From Metaruminococcus_A sp900762715 (GTDB taxonomy: Bacteria; Bacillota; Clostridia; Oscillospirales; Ruminococcaceae), in the NCBI GenBank assembly GCA_048204295.1, contig DBFBLF010000094.1:1-40385 (forward strand): a stretch of 40,385 nt of DNA, in the 5' to 3' direction. Below are positions 16,175 through 24,282 of the stretch, piece by piece. Each line of letters begins with the position of its first letter. The stretch's first letter is position 1. The notes under the pieces were generated by a model that saw only the letters and a list, made by a program, of their open reading frames with translations, was not told where the DNA came from and made no database searches. The translations under genes and the position numbers were made by a program.

Positions 16175-17503
16175 ATGGCAGTAAAAGTTGGAATTGTATC
16201 CCTTGGATGTCCCAAAAACCAGGTTGATGCCGAACTCCTGTTCGGGCGGCTGAAAAATGCCGGGTATGAACTGATTGGCGACGCGGCTCTGGCGGATATC
16301 GCGATCATCAACACCTGCGGATTTATTGAAAGCGCAAAGCAGGAGTCAATTGATGAAATCTTAAACTTCTGTACCCTGAAGGGCGAAGGGCGGATCAAGC
16401 ATGTGGTCGTCACCGGCTGCCTGGCGGAGCGCTACAGGGAAGAGGTTCTCAAGGAAATCCCGGAAGTGGACGCTGTGGTTGGAATTGGCTGCAACGGGGA
16501 TATCTGTGCGGTGCTTGACCGTGTCATGCAGGGCGAACAGCCGGTCTGCATGGAGGAAAAAGGGCGGTTGCCTCTGGAAGGGGAACGCGTTCTGACCACC
16601 CTGCCTTATTACGCTTATTTGAAAATTGCAGAAGGGTGTGACAATTGCTGCAGCTATTGTGCAATCCCCATGATCCGCGGGCGGTTCCGCAGCCGTGAAA
16701 TGGAACCCATTCTTGAAGAGGCAAGAAGCCTTGCACGGGACGGCGTTAAGGAACTGGTGCTTGTCGCGCAGGATACCACCCGTTACGGCGAGGACCTGTA
16801 CGGCTCCTATAAATTGCCGGAGCTTTTAAGGGAGCTCTGTAAAATTGAGGGGTTTGTCTGGATCCGCCTTCTTTACTGCTATCCGGAGCGGATAACCGAC
16901 GAGCTTTTGGAAGTCATTGCCTCTGAGCCCAAGGTTGCGAAATATCTGGATTTGCCGATTCAGCATGCCGATGGGGATATACTAAAAGCCATGAACCGTA
17001 CTGGGAATGCCCAGTGGCTGCTGGCGCTTCTCAAAAAAATACGGGAAAAGGTTCCGGGGATTACGCTGCGCACTACCTTGATTGCCGGTTTCCCCGGCGA
17101 GACGGAAGAGCAGTTTGAAACTCTTGTGAATTTTGTAAAAGAAGCGGAGTTTGAACGGCTTGGCTGTTTTGCCTATTCCCAGGAGGAAAATACTCCGGCT
17201 GCCTCTTTTGAGGGCCAGCTTCCCGAAGAGGTCAAGGAACGCCGGGCCGAGCTCGTCATGCTGGAGCAGATGCGGGTTCACGACCGGTATAATGAGGAGA
17301 AAATCGGACAAAAAATCTGTGTGGTCACCGAGGGATACGACCGTTACGGCGAGGTTTATTTTGGCCGGAGCGAAGCAGATGCGCCTGATATAGATGGTAA
17401 AATTTTCTTTTCCAGCGAAAAAAAGTTGACAATGGGGGATTTCGTCTGGGTGGAAGTGGATGAAACCATGGATTACGATTTAATTGGGCATGTGGTTGAT
17501 TAA
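16175..17503 (+). CDS. rimO: Ribosomal protein uS12 methylthiotransferase
   Basis: A 442-residue radical-SAM enzyme that adds a methylthio group to an aspartate of ribosomal protein S12. The N-terminal domain binds an auxiliary Fe-S cluster with C12 (SLGCPKN), C48 (INTCGF) and C82 (VTGCLAERY). The radical-SAM cluster motif CX3CX2C is C155, C159 and C162. A C-terminal TRAM-like domain ends FVWVEVDETMDYDLIG. SLGCPKNQVDAE is the RimO form rather than that of MiaB. The start at 16175 begins MAVKVGIVSLG; the frame is open back to 16100, but the extra residues do not fit the family. The ribosome site GAGGA is twelve bases away, which is long. It lies between recX and pgsA in the same direction. Confidence 0.94.
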   Translation: MAVKVGIVSLGCPKNQVDAELLFGRLKNAGYELIGDAALADIAIINTCGFIESAKQESIDEILNFCTLKGEGRIKHVVVTGCLAERYREEVLKEIPEVDAVVGIGCNGDICAVLDRVMQGEQPVCMEEKGRLPLEGERVLTTLPYYAYLKIAEGCDNCCSYCAIPMIRGRFRSREMEPILEEARSLARDGVKELVLVAQDTTRYGEDLYGSYKLPELLRELCKIEGFVWIRLLYCYPERITDELLEVIASEPKVAKYLDLPIQHADGDILKAMNRTGNAQWLLALLKKIREKVPGITLRTTLIAGFPGETEEQFETLVNFVKEAEFERLGCFAYSQEENTPAASFEGQLPEEVKERRAELVMLEQMRVHDRYNEEKIGQKICVVTEGYDRYGEVYFGRSEADAPDIDGKIFFSSEKKLTMGDFVWVEVDETMDYDLIGHVVD

Positions 17504-17547
17504 GGTTGCGGCGGAATGATTGGCCGTCCGTATTGGGGGAAAGTCTT

Positions 17548-18114
17548 GTGAATACACCGAATAAGCTTACGCTGCTGCGTATCGTTCTGGTGCCGTTTTT
17601 CATTCTGTTTTTGCTGGTGGATGCGATTCCGCTCCACAGTCTGTGGGCGCTCATTGTCTTTGCCGTCGCTTCGTTTACCGACCTGCTCGACGGCAAAATT
17701 GCCAGGAAGCAGAACCTGGTGACAAACTTTGGAAAATTTTTAGACCCGCTGGCCGATAAGGTGCTGGTGATTTCGGGCCTGATCTGCTTTGTTCAGATGG
17801 GCCTTTCAGACGCTGTGGTGGTCGTCATCATTGTAGCGCGGGAGTTTTTGGTGACTTCCCTGCGGCTGGTTGCGGTAGACAATGGCAACGTGATTGCCGC
17901 AAGCGGCCTTGGAAAGATCAAAACCGCTTTTACCATGACGGCTATGGTGGGCGTTATGCTTTTGCTAATTCTTAAGGATTTTGCTGTCCTTCCCGTGGAG
18001 TTCCCGCTCTTTCTTGTAAGCGAGGTGCTGCTTTGGGCGGCGGTGGTTCTCACCATTATTTCAGGGGTGGATTATCTTGTTAAAAACCGCTCCTCCATCA
18101 ACACCAAAAAATGA
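17548..18114 (+). CDS. pgsA: CDP-diacylglycerol-glycerol-3-phosphate 3-phosphatidyltransferase
   Basis: A 188-residue membrane enzyme that makes phosphatidylglycerol phosphate from CDP-diacylglycerol and glycerol 3-phosphate, the first committed step of anionic phospholipid synthesis. The CDP-alcohol phosphotransferase motif is complete: D48-G49, A52-R53, G62, D66 and D70. About five hydrophobic segments are visible. The GTG at 17548, seven bases after GGGGGA, gives the usual N-terminus NTPNKLTLLRI; the frame is open back to 17506 but without family-like sequence. It follows rimO by 44 bases and closes this series of genes before the cysteine T-box. Confidence 0.95.
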   Translation: MNTPNKLTLLRIVLVPFFILFLLVDAIPLHSLWALIVFAVASFTDLLDGKIARKQNLVTNFGKFLDPLADKVLVISGLICFVQMGLSDAVVVVIIVAREFLVTSLRLVAVDNGNVIAASGLGKIKTAFTMTAMVGVMLLLILKDFAVLPVEFPLFLVSEVLLWAAVVLTIISGVDYLVKNRSSINTKK

Positions 18115-18115
18115 T

Positions 18116-18138
18116 GGGAGAGCCGTACTGGCGCTCCC
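18116..18138 (+). terminator. Weak hairpin after pgsA
   Basis: GGGAGAGCC (18116-18124) pairs with GGCGCTCCC (18130-18138) with one mismatch. The T-rich stretch (CTATTTTTAC) begins several bases later, so termination may be partial. Confidence 0.4.
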
Positions 18139-18172
18139 GTGATATCTATTTTTACGGATAGGAAAATTGGCC

Positions 18173-18201
18173 TTGCAACCGGCAAGGTTCTGTGGTATAT
18201 T
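18173..18201 (+). promoter_or_regulatory. Promoter of the cysE-cysS operon
   Basis: TTGCAA (18173-18178), a 17-base spacer and TATATT (18196-18201). Transcription would begin near 18208, at the 5' end of the T-box leader. Confidence 0.7.
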
Positions 18202-18207
18202 ATATAC

Positions 18208-18434
18208 ATAAAAGGTATATTTAAAGACGTGATGACCTGCAAAAGAGTAGTATTCCCAATGGGAAAAGTACAGAGAGGCGCCGCCGCCGGCTGAAAGCGG
18301 GCCCTGTCCCGGGAGATGAAGTGCGTTGCGGAGAGCGTCTGCGCCCCACCCCCGTTAACGGGTGGCCTTGAGTGATAAAACGAAGTGGAACCGCGGTAAC
18401 CGCCTTCGCAGCAATTTGCTGCGGGGCGTTTTTG
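18208..18434 (+). promoter_or_regulatory. T-box leader of cysE-cysS
   Basis: This leader senses uncharged tRNA-Cys. The T-box sequence AAGTGGAACCGCGGTAA lies at 18383-18399, and the terminator hairpin (CGCC...CGCAGC with GCTGCG...GGCG, 18401-18428) is followed by TTTTTGTTTT. In Stem I, AGTA lies on the 5' side (18247-18250) and AGAGAGG in the distal region. GATGAAGTGCG on the 3' side offers a TGC cysteine specifier at 18322-18324. All are seen directly, and the downstream gene pair supports the tRNA identity. No gene lies between pgsA and cysE. Confidence 0.92.
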
Positions 18435-18485
18435 TTTTGCGGGTGATTTTGAAAAAACTCTGCGAACGGAGGAAAGGACGGGTAT

Positions 18486-19151
18486 ATGTTCAAACGACTC
18501 AGATATGATATTAATGCCATTAAGGAACGCGATCCGGCGGCCAGAAATTCAGCGGAGGTGTTTTTGCTCTATTCGGGGCTGCATGCGCTGATTTACTACC
18601 GCTTTTCGCATTGGCTTTATAAGCACCGCTGCCTTTTCCTTGCCAGAATGGTCAGCCAGTTCGCCCGGTTTATGACTGGGGTGGAAATCCACCCCGGCGC
18701 CACGATTGGCCGGGGGCTCTTTATTGACCACGGCAGCGGGGTAGTTATTGGCGAGACTGCGGTGATTGGCGATAACTGCACCATTTACCAGGGAGTGACG
18801 CTGGGCGGTACCGGCAAGGAGCACGGAAAGCGGCACCCGACCCTTGAGAACAACGTTTTGGTCGGGAGCGGAGCCAAAGTGCTCGGTCCTTTTACGGTCG
18901 GTGAAAACTCCCGGATTGCCGCGGGTGCGGTCGTGCTGGAAGAAGTCCCGCCCAACGCTACGGCGGTCGGCGTTCCGGCCCGGATTGTGAGGGTCAATGG
19001 CCGCAAGGTGGACAGCGATATGGACCAGGTTCATATCCCGGACCCGATCTCGCAGGAGCTCTGCCGGATGCGGGGGATGATCGAACGCCTGGAACTGGAA
19101 CTGAAAGAAATGAAAAAAACAAAAGGAGACGGACAGCATGAAGATTTATAA
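18486..19151 (+). CDS. cysE: Serine O-acetyltransferase
   Basis: A 221-residue hexapeptide-repeat acyltransferase that makes O-acetylserine from serine and acetyl-CoA for cysteine synthesis. An alpha-helical N-terminal part (about 1-60) is followed by a left-handed beta-helix with IHPGATIGRGLFIDHGSGVV (H-G-S-G active region), VIGDNCTIYQGVTLGGTGKE and HPTLENNVLVGSGAKVLGPF. A charged helix closes the protein (QELCRMRGMIERLELELKEM). AAAGGA precedes the ATG. The gene is first after the cysteine T-box, so its expression rises when tRNA-Cys is uncharged. Its last 14 bases overlap cysS. The identification is secure. Confidence 0.95.
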   Translation: MFKRLRYDINAIKERDPAARNSAEVFLLYSGLHALIYYRFSHWLYKHRCLFLARMVSQFARFMTGVEIHPGATIGRGLFIDHGSGVVIGETAVIGDNCTIYQGVTLGGTGKEHGKRHPTLENNVLVGSGAKVLGPFTVGENSRIAAGAVVLEEVPPNATAVGVPARIVRVNGRKVDSDMDQVHIPDPISQELCRMRGMIERLELELKEMKKTKGDGQHEDL

Positions 19152-20532
19152 CACCCTGACAAGAGAGCTGGAGGAGTTTAAGCCGATTGAGCCGGGTAAG
19201 GCGAAGGTTTACGCCTGCGGCCCTACGGTTTACAACTATATCCACATTGGGAATGCGCGGCCGATCTGCGTCTTTGACGTCTTGCGGCGGTACCTGGAAT
19301 ACCGGGGCTATGAGGTGACCTTTGTCCAGAATTACACCGACGTAGACGACAAGATTATCAAAAAGGCGAACGAAGAGGGTGTTTCTGCCTCTGAAATTTC
19401 GGAGCGGTTCATCGCGGAGTACAAAAAAGATGCACAGGGGCTGAACGTCCGGGAGGCGACTATCCACCCCCAGGTTACCCAGAGCATGGATATGATCATC
19501 GCGCTGGTAAAGGATCTGATTGAAGGCGGCCACGCCTACGAGGTAAACGGCGACGTTTATTTTAAGGTGGACACCTTTAAAGAGTACGGCAAGCTTTCCC
19601 ACATGCCGCTTGAGGATCTACAGGCCGGGGCGCGGATTGACGCCCACGAGCAAAAGGAAAACCCCATGGACTTCGCCCTCTGGAAAGCGGCGAAGCCGGG
19701 TGAGCCTTATTGGGAATCCCCGTGGGGGAAAGGCCGCCCCGGCTGGCATATCGAATGCTCCGCCATGGCAAAGAATTACCTGGCTGAGACCATCGACATC
19801 CACTGCGGCGGGCAGGATCTGATTTTCCCCCACCATGAAAACGAAATCGCCCAGAGCGAGTGCGGCAATGGCGTCCCTTTTGCGCGGTACTGGATGCACA
19901 ACGGCTATATCAACGTTGACAATCGAAAGATGTCAAAGTCTCTCGGCAACTTCTTCACTGTCCGGGAGGTGGCGGAAAAATTTGGATATGAGCCGATCCG
20001 GTTCCTGATGCTCCAGGCGCATTACCGCAGCCAGATCAACTACAACACCGAGATTATCGAGCAGTGCCAGGCGGCGCTGGAGCGGCTTTACAACTGCAAG
20101 GAAAATATGGAGTACGCCCTTGAAAAAGCGGCAGACGGAGCATTTCCCGAAGAGGAGAAGCAGGCGCTCCTTGCCCGGAAGCAGCAGTTTATCGACGCGA
20201 TGGATAACGACCTCAACACCGCCGACGCAATCTCCGCCCTCTTTGAGCTGACCCGGGAGATCAATACAATGACCTCCGGTTCTACTCTGGCTGCAAAAGA
20301 GCAGATCGCATTTGCAAAGGCGGTCTTTGATGAGATGTGCGGCGTGCTGGGCCTGCTCTACCAGAAGAAGGAGAACGAGATTCCACAGGAAATCCTGGAC
20401 CTTGTGGAAGAGCGCGCGGCGGCCCGCAAAGCGAAGGATTTTGCCAAGGCGGACGCCCTCCGCGATCAAATTACTGCTATGGGTTATATTGTGGAGGAGA
20501 CCCGGCAGGGGACGAAGATTTCGAAAAAATAG
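19138..20532 (+). CDS. cysS: Cysteine-tRNA ligase
   Basis: A 464-residue class I aminoacyl-tRNA synthetase that charges tRNA-Cys. The HIGH-type motif is HIGN (36-39) and KMSKS is at 264-268. Zinc ligands are visible as C27 (YACGPT), C207 (HIECSAM) and the PHHENE histidines near 232. The C-terminal helical domains (DALR) extend to the end. AAAGGAGA lies inside the end of cysE, and the ATG overlaps cysE by 14 bases. Sharing one T-box leader lets the cell raise cysteine synthesis and charging capacity together, an arrangement known from other Firmicutes. A terminator follows directly. Confidence 0.97.
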   Translation: MKIYNTLTRELEEFKPIEPGKAKVYACGPTVYNYIHIGNARPICVFDVLRRYLEYRGYEVTFVQNYTDVDDKIIKKANEEGVSASEISERFIAEYKKDAQGLNVREATIHPQVTQSMDMIIALVKDLIEGGHAYEVNGDVYFKVDTFKEYGKLSHMPLEDLQAGARIDAHEQKENPMDFALWKAAKPGEPYWESPWGKGRPGWHIECSAMAKNYLAETIDIHCGGQDLIFPHHENEIAQSECGNGVPFARYWMHNGYINVDNRKMSKSLGNFFTVREVAEKFGYEPIRFLMLQAHYRSQINYNTEIIEQCQAALERLYNCKENMEYALEKAADGAFPEEEKQALLARKQQFIDAMDNDLNTADAISALFELTREINTMTSGSTLAAKEQIAFAKAVFDEMCGVLGLLYQKKENEIPQEILDLVEERAAARKAKDFAKADALRDQITAMGYIVEETRQGTKISKK

Positions 20533-20545
20533 TCTGAACACATAA

Positions 20546-20585
20546 AAACAAGCGGGGCAATTTAATTTGCACCGCTTGTTTTTTA
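20546..20585. terminator. Bidirectional terminator between cysS and a convergent gene
   Basis: AAACAAGCGG (20546-20555) pairs with CCGCTTGTTT (20572-20581), with an inner GCAA/TTGC pair. A and T tracts flank both ends, so it can end both cysS and the leftward membrane-protein gene. Confidence 0.85.
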
Positions 20586-21029
20586 ACCTGTCATGATAAA
20601 TGAAATAAAAAAGATTAGCGCCAAACTGGAAAGATAGTATCCAACACAGGTAAGGATACTTTGAAGGGCTAGTTCTATAATAAGCTTTTTCCGGTTGTCC
20701 GCGTTATCACGCACCATGAAATACATGATAAAGAAAAGAAATGCTGCGAAAATGATTCTTTCAATAATGACCAGTAGGGGGATTGCATAGAATGTCATCA
20801 TGGGGATGAAGGGAAGCAGGAAAGAGAAGATGCGGGGGATAAAGGGAACCGATAGGGAAAAGAGGAAGATAAAGCCGAGATTCAGCAAAAGGAACTTCCG
20901 TTTTTTCTCTTTCCTGACAGGTTTTATGGGTAAATATGCGATGAGGCAAAGCGGGTAGCTGAAAATTAGACCCGCAACGGCGGTAAATAGATAGTCAGCC
21001 CAAAGATTCTGTAGAAAGAATTCAGCCAT
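20583..21029 (-). CDS. Small polytopic membrane protein of unknown function
   Basis: A 148-residue, very hydrophobic protein with about four membrane segments (roughly residues 10-32, 45-65, 72-100 and 115-145) and a short basic loop KPVRKEKKRK at 37-46 that probably faces the cytosol. I recognise no family. AGGAGA lies eight bases before the ATG, which supports expression. The gene is visibly more AT-rich than its neighbours and sits between two terminators, so it is probably its own unit or receives read-through from pyrE. The composition and lack of a recognisable family suggest a late addition to this locus, which is an inference. Confidence 0.7.
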   Translation of the reverse strand: MAEFFLQNLWADYLFTAVAGLIFSYPLCLIAYLPIKPVRKEKKRKFLLLNLGFIFLFSLSVPFIPRIFSFLLPFIPMMTFYAIPLLVIIERIIFAAFLFFIMYFMVRDNADNRKKLIIELALQSILTCVGYYLSSLALIFFISFIMTG

Positions 21030-21083
21030 ATTTTATTTCTCCTTCAGCTATGCGGATGAATAAGCTGCTTAATAAAACGCATT

Positions 21084-21124
21084 AAACCCGCTTTTGTTTT
21101 TTTAAACAAAAGCGGGTTTTTACA
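21084..21124. terminator. Terminator downstream of pyrE
   Basis: A perfect 16-bp inverted repeat (21084-21099 with 21104-21119). The T tract is better on the plus strand; read on the minus strand, after pyrE, only TTTAAT follows the stem, so termination there may be incomplete. Confidence 0.75.
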
Positions 21125-21805
21125 CTATTTCGCTCCGTATTGCTCATAGTAAGCGTCAATCGCCGCCTTGATCTTGTCGTCGATGACGACCCTGCCTTTG
21201 CATTCTCTGTTGTACAGGTGCTCAATGACCTCTGCCATGGTGACAATCGCCTTCGCGTCAAAGCCGTAGAGCGCCTTGATTTCATCCAGGGCGCTTCCGC
21301 TGCCGGTTTTTCCCTTTTCCATCCGGTTGAGGGAGACGATCAGCCCGATGACTTCCACATTGCCCTGCGCCTTGACGATGGGGTAGGTTTCCTCAATCGA
21401 CTTGCCGGAGGTGGTGACGTCCTCAATAATGACCACCCGGTCGCCGTCTTTGATGGAGCTCCCGAGGAGAACGCCGGAATCCGCGCCGTGGTCTTTGGCC
21501 TCCTTACGGTTGGAGCAGTAGCGGATGTCCTTGCCGTAGAGCTCGCTAAACGCGATGGTAGTGGCAACGCTCAAGGGGATTCCCTTGTAGGCGGGCCCAA
21601 AAAGCACATCGAAATCAGTTCCGAAATTATCATGGATTGCCTTGGCGTAATATTCGCCGAGTTTGCGGAGCTGCGTACCGGTGACATAGCCGCCCGCGTT
21701 CATGAAAAAGGGGGATTTCCGCCCGCTCTTCAGGGTGAACTCGCCGAACTTCAGCACTTCACTCTCCACCATAAACTCTATAAATTCCTGTTTGTACTGT
21801 TCCAT
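21125..21805 (-). CDS. pyrE: Orotate phosphoribosyltransferase
   Basis: A 226-residue type I phosphoribosyltransferase that joins orotate to PRPP to form OMP in pyrimidine synthesis. The PRPP-binding loop is RVVIIEDVTTSGKS, and the family's FMNAGGYVTG and FGPAYKGIPLSV segments are present. ATG at 21805 has AAGGAG eight bases upstream and begins MEQYKQEFIEFM; the frame stays open to 21838, but that part is basic and unlike the family. It lies 22 bases downstream of a family 32 glycosidase gene in the same direction. No other pyrimidine genes are in the window, so pyrE is detached from a pyr operon here. Confidence 0.96.
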   Translation of the reverse strand: MEQYKQEFIEFMVESEVLKFGEFTLKSGRKSPFFMNAGGYVTGTQLRKLGEYYAKAIHDNFGTDFDVLFGPAYKGIPLSVATTIAFSELYGKDIRYCSNRKEAKDHGADSGVLLGSSIKDGDRVVIIEDVTTSGKSIEETYPIVKAQGNVEVIGLIVSLNRMEKGKTGSGSALDEIKALYGFDAKAIVTMAEVIEHLYNRECKGRVVIDDKIKAAIDAYYEQYGAK

Positions 21806-21827
21806 TCTGATTCTCCTTCTGCGTCGT

Positions 21828-22910
21828 TTATTTTCCAAACCAGAGGGTATAGGAGGCTTTGCCCCCGTTTAGAAACACCTCTACGGTTTTCGTGTCCTTT
21901 AGGATTTTAACATCTTTTACCGGTTCGCGCAAGGCGAGCGGGAAGCTTTTCCCAGCGACTTCAATGATATCCCCCTTAATTTTTACCAGTTCATCCTGCT
22001 CGGCCAACAGCCCGGCGGCTTCCCGCACCGGAAAGAGGCGGATTTCTCCGTCACGGTCAATGGCGAGTTCACGCGGGATGGTGAGCGCGCCCGCGTAGTC
22101 CGCGCCCTCGTCCGGTTCTTTTTTCCAATCGTAAAGCCAGCCGATGACAACCCGCCGTCCATCCGGCGCTTCAAAGCTCTGGGGTGCGTAGAACTGCGGG
22201 CCGGCTTCCGGCGACTGATCGGTTTCTATTTTAAAGCGTTTGCCGTCAAATGTTCCGGTTAAAATTCTGACCGCGTGGGTGGGGCGGTTCATCTGGGAGA
22301 ACATCAGGACATAGCGGTCGCTGGATTTGAAAAAGTCCGGGCATTCAATCACCGTACCGTATTGCGCCCCTTCAATCAGGACGCCCTGATAATCCCAGCG
22401 GCAGAGGTCGTTCGAGGCATAATGCACTACTTTTCCGACGCCGCCCTTCCCCGTGCCGCATACCATGTGGTAACAGCCGTCAAAAAAGCTGACCTTCGGG
22501 TCGCGGAAATCCCGGCTCCCCTCGGCGGGCGGCTTGGCAATAACCGGATTCCCAGCGTATTTTTCAAAGTGCAGGCCGTCCTGGCTGACAGCCAGCGACT
22601 GGGTCTGCCCGCGCTCATGGGAGACAGAGGTGTAAAAAAGGTAGAGAAGGCCGTCCTTTACAACGGCGCTTCCTGAAAAACATCCGCTGTCGTCCTCGTA
22701 TGGCTGGTCGGGGAAAAGGGCGACGGGGAGCTCCGTCCAGTGGATCAAATCTTCGCTGACAGCGTGTCCCCAATGCATCCGACCCCACTTCGGCGCATAT
22801 GGATAGTGTTGGAAAAAGGCGTGGTACTGCCCTTTGAAAAAGCAGAGCCCGTTCGGATCGTTCATCCAACCCTTTTGGGGCTCAAAGTGATAACGCAGGC
22901 GCTTTGGCAT
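21828..22910 (-). CDS. Glycoside hydrolase family 32 (beta-fructosidase), short form
   Basis: A 360-residue GH32 enzyme expected to hydrolyse sucrose, sucrose 6-phosphate or fructans. All three catalytic motifs are intact: WMNDPNG with nucleophile D18, RDP at 136-138, and EC with acid/base E189. There is no signal peptide, so it acts inside the cell. Typical family members have about 450-500 residues because of a C-terminal beta-sandwich; here only about 60-70 residues follow the propeller, so that module is reduced. AAGGGGG precedes the ATG. It lies between a phosphodiesterase gene and pyrE, with no sugar transporter, fructokinase or regulator nearby, which is unusual for this family. The family is certain; the substrate is not. 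Confidence 0.92.
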   Translation of the reverse strand: MPKRLRYHFEPQKGWMNDPNGLCFFKGQYHAFFQHYPYAPKWGRMHWGHAVSEDLIHWTELPVALFPDQPYEDDSGCFSGSAVVKDGLLYLFYTSVSHERGQTQSLAVSQDGLHFEKYAGNPVIAKPPAEGSRDFRDPKVSFFDGCYHMVCGTGKGGVGKVVHYASNDLCRWDYQGVLIEGAQYGTVIECPDFFKSSDRYVLMFSQMNRPTHAVRILTGTFDGKRFKIETDQSPEAGPQFYAPQSFEAPDGRRVVIGWLYDWKKEPDEGADYAGALTIPRELAIDRDGEIRLFPVREAAGLLAEQDELVKIKGDIIEVAGKSFPLALREPVKDVKILKDTKTVEVFLNGGKASYTLWFGK

Positions 22911-22922
22911 TTATCCACCCCC

Positions 22923-23408
22923 TTATGGCTTCCATGCTACCCTGTTTAAGACGACGCCGGCGGGCGTTATATCGATAATCCCGTAACCCGGCGGAGAATT
23001 TTTCGGACAGGAGGGGCTTCCGGGGCAGAGGAGATAAAGGCCGTCTTCGTAAAATTCGCAGGCGGTATGGGTGTGTCCGTGCAGCGCGATGTCGCAGCCT
23101 TTTTCACGGGCCGCCCGCATCAGTTCATCCGGCGCGGACTTGACGTTGTAGAGGTGTCCATGGGTATAAAATATCTTATGTCCATCCTCGCAGGCAAGTA
23201 CGCCTGCTGCCGGCTCGTTCGACGAAAAATCGCAGTTTCCGCGGACGGCGAGCATTCGCTTATCAGGGTAGAGAGCGCGGATGTCATCCCATTCCCTCAG
23301 CCCATCGCCCAGGTGGATAAAGACGTCGGCGTTCATCAGGTGGCGTTTTACAATTTCCAAAGCCGCAAAAAAATCACGGTGGGTGTCTGACAGGACAACA
23401 ATTCTCAT
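22923..23408 (-). CDS. YfcE/MJ0936-type metallophosphoesterase
   Basis: A 161-residue single-domain metallophosphoesterase of the YfcE/MJ0936 group, which cleave phosphodiesters in vitro. The metal-binding series is complete: D8-T-H10, GDG after a strand (HLGDGLREWDDI), GNCD (VRGNCDF), H in FYTHGH, and HGHTH. It is soluble and cytosolic. GGGAGG lies seven bases before the ATG. It starts from the promoter at 23438-23466 and is followed after 12 bases by the GH32 gene, then pyrE, forming a probable three-gene unit. The natural substrate is not known. Confidence 0.92.
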   Translation of the reverse strand: MRIVVLSDTHRDFFAALEIVKRHLMNADVFIHLGDGLREWDDIRALYPDKRMLAVRGNCDFSSNEPAAGVLACEDGHKIFYTHGHLYNVKSAPDELMRAAREKGCDIALHGHTHTACEFYEDGLYLLCPGSPSCPKNSPPGYGIIDITPAGVVLNRVAWKP

Positions 23409-23428
23409 GCCGATTCCTCCCGGTACTA

Positions 23429-23458
23429 TTCACCAATATTGTAGCATAGAAATAAAAT
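23429..23458 (+). promoter_or_regulatory. Promoter for the three-gene unknown cluster
   Basis: TTCACC (23429-23434), 18 bases, and TAAAAT (23453-23458) fit sigmaA moderately well. A GCATAGAAA segment (23444-23452) is reminiscent of sporulation sigmaE/K -10 boxes but does not fit the consensus exactly. Confidence 0.45.
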
Positions 23459-23466
23459 ATAGGGAA
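23438..23466 (-). promoter_or_regulatory. Promoter for the phosphodiesterase-GH32-pyrE unit
   Basis: On the minus strand TTCCCT (23466-23461), 17 bases, and TACAAT (23443-23438). The -10 box is good, the -35 weak. It overlaps the divergent promoter, so the two may compete. Confidence 0.55.
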
Positions 23467-23493
23467 TAGCTTTATGAAATGAGGGATAACCGT

Positions 23494-23736
23494 ATGGCGA
23501 ATGAATTTTCGCAGGCGCAGTTAAATATGCTTCTTAAAATGGCGGGGAAAAAACTGGGGACAGACCCGGAAACGCTCCGCAAAGCGCTTGAAAACGGAAA
23601 TGCGGACGCGCTTTTGAAGCAATCCAAAGGGCGGAATGACCAGCTCAAGCAGGTGCTTTCAAACCCGGAGCTGGCGTCAAAGCTAATGGATTCGCCCCAG
23701 GCGAAGGAACTGCTGAAAAAACTGATGGAGGGTTGA
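23494..23736 (+). CDS. Small soluble protein of unknown function, first gene of an unfamiliar cluster
   Basis: An 80-residue, helix-rich, charged protein (begins MANEFSQAQLNMLLKMAGKK) with no membrane segment and no family I can name. Its last third, VLSNPELASKLMDSPQAKEL followed by LKKLM, resembles in style the opening helix of the next protein (ILNSNEGQENLKQIAGML), so the two may share a small helical module. ATG at 23494 follows GAGGGAT by six bases; an in-frame ATG at 23479 lies before that site and is less likely. The stop lies four bases before the next start, so the genes are tightly coupled. Confidence 0.75.
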   Translation: MANEFSQAQLNMLLKMAGKKLGTDPETLRKALENGNADALLKQSKGRNDQLKQVLSNPELASKLMDSPQAKELLKKLMEG

Positions 23737-23740
23737 GTAG

Positions 23741-24280
23741 ATGGATGACCTGATGGCGAAACTGCAAGACATTTTAAACAGCAATGAGGGGCAGGAAAAC
23801 CTCAAGCAGATTGCAGGAATGCTGGGCGGGCAGAACAGCCAGCTCGATTTGGGAGCCATCAGTTCTATGCTTGGCCAGAACGGAACCCAGAATGATAATG
23901 GAAATGCGAGCCATTCATCCAGCCAAAGTCATGACGGACCTGATTTAAGCGGAATTGACCTGAACGCCCTTACTTCAATGCTGGGACAAAACGGAAACTC
24001 AAACGGGGACGATTCATCCGGGCAGAACCAGGGCGGGGCCAATTTAGGAGGTCTGGACTTGGGCGGGATTGACATCGGCTCGCTTTTAAAAGTACAAAAC
24101 GTTTTGAAAAACATGAAACACGACGATAAAAACACGGCGTTAATCCGCGCGCTGCGCCCCCATCTTAAGCAGGAACGGCAGCACCGGGTGGACGAAGCGT
24201 TGCGGCTGATGCAGCTGATTTCATTGCTGCCGGCCCTGCGCGAAAGCGGACTTTTAGGAAAACTTTTTGGTGGTGATTGA
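23741..24280 (+). CDS. Low-complexity protein with a conserved-looking C-terminal helical tail, unknown function
   Basis: A 179-residue protein in three parts. An N-terminal helix (1-30) ends in GMLGG. A Gly/Asn/Ser/Gln-rich middle carries two copies of a DLxA[IL][ST]SMLGQNG unit (36-48 and 73-85). The C-terminal third (about 112-179) is compact and charged, then hydrophobic: KNTALIRALRPHLKQERQHR and EALRLMQLISLLPALRESGL. There is no signal peptide or long membrane helix. This split between a disordered middle and a tidy tail suggests a scaffold or assembly protein, which is inference. The stop overlaps the TTG just before the third gene. Confidence 0.75.
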   Translation: MDDLMAKLQDILNSNEGQENLKQIAGMLGGQNSQLDLGAISSMLGQNGTQNDNGNASHSSSQSHDGPDLSGIDLNALTSMLGQNGNSNGDDSSGQNQGGANLGGLDLGGIDIGSLLKVQNVLKNMKHDDKNTALIRALRPHLKQERQHRVDEALRLMQLISLLPALRESGLLGKLFGGD

Positions 24281-24282
24281 CG

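Noticed and set aside
23444..23452. A sporulation sigmaE/K promoter for the unknown cluster.
   Set aside because: The -10 lacks the consensus T at its eighth position and no convincing -35 accompanies it; a sigmaA promoter fits at least as well.
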